Assembly: GCF_029873635.1 (NCBI RefSeq)
Contig: NC_080421.1
Location: forward strand, 3,100,001 to 3,164,000
DNA: 64,000 bases
Source of the DNA: Malania oleifera
Lineage: Eukaryota; Streptophyta; Magnoliopsida; Santalales; Ximeniaceae
Reading direction: 5' to 3'
How positions within the stretch are numbered: position 1 is the first letter of the stretch; each line of letters opens with the position of its first letter. Under the pieces are notes generated by a model. It had not been told where the DNA came from. It ran no database searches and was given only the letters and a program-made list of their open reading frames with translations. Shown here piece after piece: positions 59,401-64,000 of this stretch. A program made the position numbers and the translations under genes.

Positions 59401-62400
59401 GCAACTCAGTGTTTCATGAGAGGACAAAGCAGGTTGAAGTTTGCTGTTATTTTGTGAAAGATATTCTGTTGAAAAAAAGAAGGTAGTAAGAACTCCATTT
59501 GTGAAATCTATGGATCAATTAGGTGATGTTTTCAATTAGGTTTTATTTAAGCCTGTCTTGTCTAGTGGTAACAAGCTGGGGTTAGATGAATATTTATACA
59601 CCTCCAGCTTAGGGGGGAGTTTTTGAAGAGATAGGCATTTTCAGTAATTATGTGGTGCGAGTAAGGACATTTTTTATTTTAAGATTTTTTTTATTATTAA
59701 TATATTGGGCAGACTTGGTGCTGATCACTCACCAGAAACTGCCGCCTCCTTCTTTCTCTTGCTTTCTTCTTCTTTTCTCCTCTTTCTTCTTTTCTTTTCT
59801 TCTTCTTGCCTCCATCTCTAACTTTACAACAAGATATATCTTAAAATCATAATATACTCCACATTCTTACATATAGCAATTAGTTTTGCCTGTTAGGCAA
59901 TTTTCTTTTAAAGTCTCTGATTATTTTCTTAAATTTAGAGAGACCTTAGACCTCATGTGTTGGTGTATCCTTAGCAAGAAGCTATAATGGTGATTCTGTT
60001 CAAGAAAGGATTTTGTGATGAAATTGAAATTCATATTATTTTGCAAAGCCTAATCATCCCACTATTTGTTTGCGGTTGACCACATGGCTTTGGAAGTTGT
60101 GAGATATCTCTGGCTGACAACCACAACAATACTTCTATGTTAAAGAGTTTCATTAGCCTAGAACAATTTCTAGGGGGTCAAGAGGTAGCCGGTAGCCCCA
60201 CCCAAGTTGTTAAACTCAAATTGTTGAGGATAAACATTTAAATATTAGTAGTGCTGCAATCAGTGTGATGCTTCTAGGCCTGAGATGGACCCTAACTTGT
60301 CAACAAACTTGGTTGTAGAGACTTGCACCATACTTCGAGATGAGTCACGAACTACTAGGACATTATGTTTTTCAATGACCCGACTCTCCAACCTCAATTT
60401 TCCATTTCTAACCCAAAGACTAAGCAACAATTAGTTGACAAACATGGATCTGATTGTTGAAAATCCCCTCAAGGTGATATCTCCTCCATCTAGTGAATAT
60501 GTGTAACGCCCCAACCTGGGTCTGCCAAGGAGCATTGCGTCTCTTCTCCTCCACCTGAACCAGACAACAGGGGGGCGGGCCTTATCGGACTAATGACTGG
60601 CCCTACAGACCAACACGTGTCATTTTTAGTGTGTTTTGTCTTCACTCACACATTTCCTAAGAAAACTTCCCAAAATGTCACCCATCCCTAGATTACTCCA
60701 AGTCAAGCACGCTTAACTATGGAATTCTTATAAGAAGGCTCTCGAAAAGAAAGGTACAGCTTATTGATATGAGTAGTAACATCTAATCCTTTAACTCTTT
60801 CATTCACGAGGTATCACATTCTCCCCCACTTATAAAACGTAACGTTCTCGTTGCGAACCCACATTTCCAAACTCAGGCAATGTGAATCTCATCACACTTT
60901 CGACTGGGTGTTGGCTCTGATACCATTCTGTAATACTCCAACCTGGGTTTGTTAGGGAGCACTGCGTCTTTCCTCCTCCACCTAGCCTAGACAACAAGGG
61001 GGCGGGCCTTATCGGACTAATGACTGGCCCCATAGACCAACACGTGTTATTTTCAGTATGTTTTGTCTTCACTCACACACTTCTTGAGAAAACTTCCCAA
61101 AAGGTCACCCATCCCAAGATTACTCCAAGTCAAGCACGCTTAACAGTAGAGTTCTTACGGGAAGACTCCCGAAAAGAAAGGTATACCTTGTTGATATGGG
61201 TAGTAACATCTAATCCTTTAAGTTTTTCATCCACGGGGTATCACAATATGTGCCTTCGTTAACCAAATCTAGTGAAATATTTTGCAACATTCTAGAATAT
61301 GGGCTGAAGCATACCTACTTGAATTGCCAATTAATGTGGATAATAAATTGATTTCTTGTTTGGAGGACATATTTTATTGGAAGACATCAGAGCCTTCTAT
61401 GCTACTTGCGATTGGAGGAGCATTTAAAAACTCTCTCAACGTGATTGATGATGCAATGCATTTCATGACACCTCTTATTTTCCTAATTGACTTTGTTCTT
61501 GCTCATGGAGTTAATGCGCGTGATTGCAGAACTCAAGATTGAGTTTTCTCTAGCAAGAATAGTTTGACTAAGGACCACCTATAGAACTTCAGATGCTTAC
61601 ATTATAGCTATAACTTCATAAATTAGTTTAGTTTGAACTTCTTTTTTTTTTTGTTATTTAGAAGTTTAGTTAATTTAGGGCACCTTGTGTATTTTAAGCA
61701 TTCATTTTAGTTGTAACATTGGGTGAAACAAAGTATCAAGATTGAAATAGAAAGCTGACTAAAAGAAGAGAAGTAAATTGCATTATTCAATCTAAACCAA
61801 TTACAAATGAATGCTCTGTATTTATACAAAGTTGAATGTAACTAACACTAACTAACTTTGTTATAAACCAATGAAAAATATCCACATGTTTAATCTATAT
61901 TATATCAATCTATAATAGTCTCCCTCAAGATGATGTGTATATATTATGCATATTCATCTTAGACAACAGAATATCAAATGGCTTAGAACCGAGCGACTTT
62001 GTCATTAAGTCTGCTACTTGATGAGAAAAATTAACATGAAGAACAGTTAATGATCCTTCTTGAATTTTCTCTCGCACTAAGTGGCAATCTATTTCGATGT
62101 GTTTGGTGTGTTCATGATAAACTTGGTTAGCTACTATGTGAATTGCCGCCTTATTATCACAGAACAATGCTGGTTGACTATGTGGCTGATGCAAATCATT
62201 AAGTAATGCTTTAATCCATGTAATCTCGCATAGACAAATCTGCTTGAACCAAAACTGATAAATCTTTTTGCAATTCATAGATTCTTGGACTATTACCTTG
62301 AGTAAATCGATTCTTTAAATCTAGCCACATATCTCTCGCTGTTTTTGCACATATTATGCTACAACCAATCTCCTTCGAAACAGAGTTGATCAACCAAGAA

Positions 62401-63720
62401 GACACTATATTGTTGCATCTTTCCCATAATTCATACGAATCATCTGTGAAGCTCGATTGAGAAATTGATCCATCCACAAATCTAATTTTGTTCTTTGCTT
62501 TGAACGCCATAATCATGGACCTGCTCCATGTGTGATAATTGTCCCCGGTGAGGATATTTGACACCAGAACTATTCCTGGCGAATCACCATTTTGGAGGTG
62601 ATAGCAGCTTGGAATATTATCCATGCTGGATGTAGAAACGGAAGCTTAAGTATTTCTCTCTGATACCATGAAACAGAGTATCAAGATTGAAACATAAAGC
62701 AGACTAAAAGAAGAGAAGTAAATCGCATTATTCAATCTAAACCAATTACAAATGAATGCTCTGTATTTATACAGAGTTGAATGTAACTAACACTAACTAA
62801 CTTCGTTATAAACCAATGAAAAATATCCACATGTTTAATCTATATTATATCAATCTATAATATTGGGTGCATTAAATATTTTTTTTGTCTTACAGGTAAT
62901 CTTCTTTATCTCTCTATCTCCTCTTCTTCTTTCTTCTTCCTTCTTCCCTTCTCTTTTCCTTTCTCTCCCTTAATTCTCTCTGTTCTATTCCTGTTGCTGC
63001 TCTCTCTAGTTGTTCCATTTTCACCTCAGATACTTCTCTCTCAACCATCAATCTAGAGCAAAGACATCCAAAAAATAATTAAAGAACACTTTGACAACAA
63101 CCCCTCCGGCCTCCGCCCCCTTTTACATCCTCTCGATTAGCATTCACGCAATGAGATAACATTCTCATACTCGGGATGAATAACAATATAGAGCATGGAC
63201 CAAGCAGGAACCATTAAGGGAGAAATAAGCTCATCATCAGTCAAAAAAATCTAATAATGAGCATGAGTGTGTTCTGTTCTGTCCAACCATATATAAAAAA
63301 CTGTAGCAAAATCAGCAAAGTTACTGTTATGTGGCACAAGCAAATTATAAACCAGCCGTGGTTTATCCTCTGTTTGGTTTCTTCTATCAGATAAAAGCAT
63401 CCAAAAAGTTGCAAAAATATTGGTCTAATAGCAAAAAAATTAAAATAAAATTGCAAAGAACAAGATGGGTGAGACAAGTTTTGAGCAGTAATAATTTACC
63501 TTAACCTCTTCGTATAGCTTCTTCTCCCATGCATATAACCTTCCGAGCGTTAGCGAATGGCTTCCAGAAACCATTCCCCCATGATCATCAAAGATATCAT
63601 TCTTGTATTCTTTCCATGCTGAATTTTTAGAACCGGTTGCTACAAGACTCTTGCAGGATGAAGACCGAGATGAAGTGGACCGGTGCCAAGTGATAGCTTG
63701 AATGAGTTTTGTCGAATTCT
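56447..63720 (-). CDS. DUF630/DUF632 protein (APSR1/NRG2 family), last three exons, gene runs off the right edge
   Basis: Visible exons in transcript order: 63720-63500 (entered in phase 1), 57599-57379, 57281-56447. They encode about 425 C-terminal residues of a DUF632 protein. Seen: AITWHRSTSSRSSSCKSL, SLTLGRLYAWEKKLYEEVK, AGDSMRKIYERRCSQLRNQD, DLHARILVTIRSAESISKRI, MRTWKIMLESHETQ, a long acidic/basic helical stretch (VDTLAKELDRRILGFQKAEK), and a stop at 56447-56449. These are standard DUF632 blocks with coiled-coil character. Family knowledge: Arabidopsis members include NRG2 (nitrate signalling) and APSR1 (phosphate and root meristem). Older annotations call them putative bZIP proteins, but no basic zipper is visible here. 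The N-terminal DUF630 part lies beyond the window. The intron 57600-63499 (5.9 kb) holds three transposon remnants; exons are intact. Confidence 0.93.
58430..59640 (+). mobile_element. Ty1/copia remnant: reverse transcriptase and RNase H only
   Basis: Decayed copia sequence: a segment similar to PPGYV..EDGKACRLYKTVYGLK at about 58440-58510, a VYVDDIIIT block near 58640, and RNase H-like stretches to about 59540 (DNQAAIYI-like near 59370). A purine tract GCTTAGGGGGGAGTT at 59606-59620 marks the 3' end of the internal part. gag, integrase and a recognisable 5' LTR are not found nearby. It is heavily broken, old, and lies antisense in the DUF632 gene's intron. Confidence 0.8.
60502..61245 (-). 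mobile_element. Cassandra-type TRIM with 5S-rRNA-like LTRs, whole-looking, 744 bp
   Basis: Two direct LTRs of 317 bp each (60502-60818 and 60929-61245) flank a 110-bp internal part. The target duplication ATATG stands at 60497-60501 and 61246-61250. Read on the minus strand, a primer-binding site TGGTATCAGAGCCA (60925-60912) follows the 5' LTR, and a purine tract AGTGGGGGAGAA precedes the 3' LTR. Inside each LTR the minus strand reads AAGCGTGCTTGACTTGGAGT, then GGGATGGGTGAC and TTGGGAAG. This closely follows plant 5S rRNA (GTTAAGCGTGCTTGGGCGAG..GGATGGGTGACCTCCTGGGAAG), the hallmark of Cassandra. The 5S-like parts are at about 60665-60725 and 61090-61150. It has no coding capacity, as expected. 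Equal LTR lengths and an exact target duplication suggest modest age. Confidence 0.93.
61724..62862 (-). mobile_element. Short non-autonomous Ty1/copia element keeping gag and RNase H parts
   Basis: LTRs of 194 bp each (61724-61917 and 62669-62862), nearly identical, flank about 750 bp. The target duplication TTGGG stands at 61719-61723 and 62863-62867. On the minus strand the primer site CATGGTATCAGAG (about 62670-62657) is followed by the start of gag (MDNIPSCYHLQNGDSPG, then GDNYHTWSRSMIMAFKAKNK). The 3' end of RNase H then follows (LFCDNKAAIHIVANQVYHEH, HIEIDCHLVREK, MTKSL) and a purine tract TTGAGGGAGAC. Protease, integrase and reverse transcriptase are absent, so any movement would have depended on a full-length relative. 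The close LTR match suggests a young fossil. It has the same orientation as the DUF632 gene around it. Confidence 0.93.
62863..63499. other. Intron DNA with a pyrimidine-rich tract
   Basis: This is the remainder of the DUF632 gene's intron next to the exon at 63500. A CT-rich tract occupies about 62895-63010, reading GA-rich in the gene's sense. No gene or recognised transposon. Confidence 0.5.
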
Positions 63721-64000
63721 CTGCATCAAAATGGGTCAAGTGAAGAAGAAATATGTTACTGCAGTGGAAATTGACAGTAATGAAGGCAACTCAGACTGAA
63801 GTTCTCAAATTACATGGTGGGAAAAACTAAAATACATGAAAGAAAAGTTGAAATTAAGAGAGGAAAGATTCGTAGGATAATTTCCCAATATAATAAAAAC
63901 ACCACAAAAAGAGAATCTAGCACCCACATGTGAAAAGGGATACCATGAAGGTTCACACATTTACTAGAACCTCTATATTTTATAACAAGCCTTACTTGAA
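63721..64000. other. Intron DNA of the DUF632 gene, running off the window
   Basis: AT-rich sequence preceding the acceptor at 63722-63721 in transcript sense (TTTTGATGCAG). No coding exon of the family is recognised in these 280 bp. Confidence 0.5.

Noticed and set aside
60650-61150. Two 5S rRNA-like segments, first considered as 5S rRNA genes or pseudogenes
   Set aside because: They sit at the same place in two 317-bp LTRs with a primer site and purine tract, so they are Cassandra LTR modules, not 5S genes.

Overview
The window is nuclear DNA of a flowering plant. Five plant-type genes with many GT-AG introns can be read, and the introns and spacers are full of plant transposons (Ty1/copia, Ty3/gypsy, Cassandra-type and other TRIMs, an L1-type LINE, an Au-like SINE, MITEs and a Mutator-like foldback). 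The species cannot be named from the sequence alone. The 10-kb and 7-kb introns suggest a moderately large, repeat-rich genome.

Layout, left to right. (1) 1-3290: the 3' part of a broken Ty1/copia element that starts outside the window. (2) 5093-5469, +: the last exon of a DUF616 glycosyltransferase-like gene (MUCI70/TOD1 family), followed by a small tandem repeat. (3) 8506-18857, -: a complete 14-coding-exon gene for vacuolar H+-ATPase subunit B (487 aa), with an upstream 5'UTR exon near 19337-19420. (4) 19421-21946: spacer with a very small TRIM and a MITE. (5) 21947-37315, -: a complete 13-exon gene for a plastid-type FAD-dependent amine-oxidase-like protein (542 aa). Its 10.1-kb second intron holds a LINE with a SINE fragment, a MITE and a full-length copia element with 5-bp target duplications. 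(6) 38289-54560, +: the 3-exon gene for CPP1 (CHAPERONE-LIKE PROTEIN OF POR1, 296 aa), divergent from the FAD gene across 973 bp. Intron 1 holds a copia element whose 5' LTR was entered by a foldback element carrying a host gene fragment. Intron 2 holds a gypsy element. (7) 56447-63720, -: the last three exons of a DUF630/DUF632 protein (APSR1/NRG2 family), which runs off the right edge. Its 5.9-kb intron holds a copia remnant, a Cassandra TRIM and a short non-autonomous copia.

Exons were placed by hand from protein similarity, splice dinucleotides and reading phase. In the four multi-exon genes the phases close exactly at every junction, which supports these structures. CPP1 and the FAD protein both look plastid-targeted. 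The remaining genes serve vacuolar acidification, cell-wall or sphingolipid metabolism, and (by family) nutrient signalling. The least ordinary object is the foldback at 43290-45070: about 435-535-bp inverted arms, nested perfect palindromes, and a captured start of a leucine-rich-repeat-type gene that still has its own intron.
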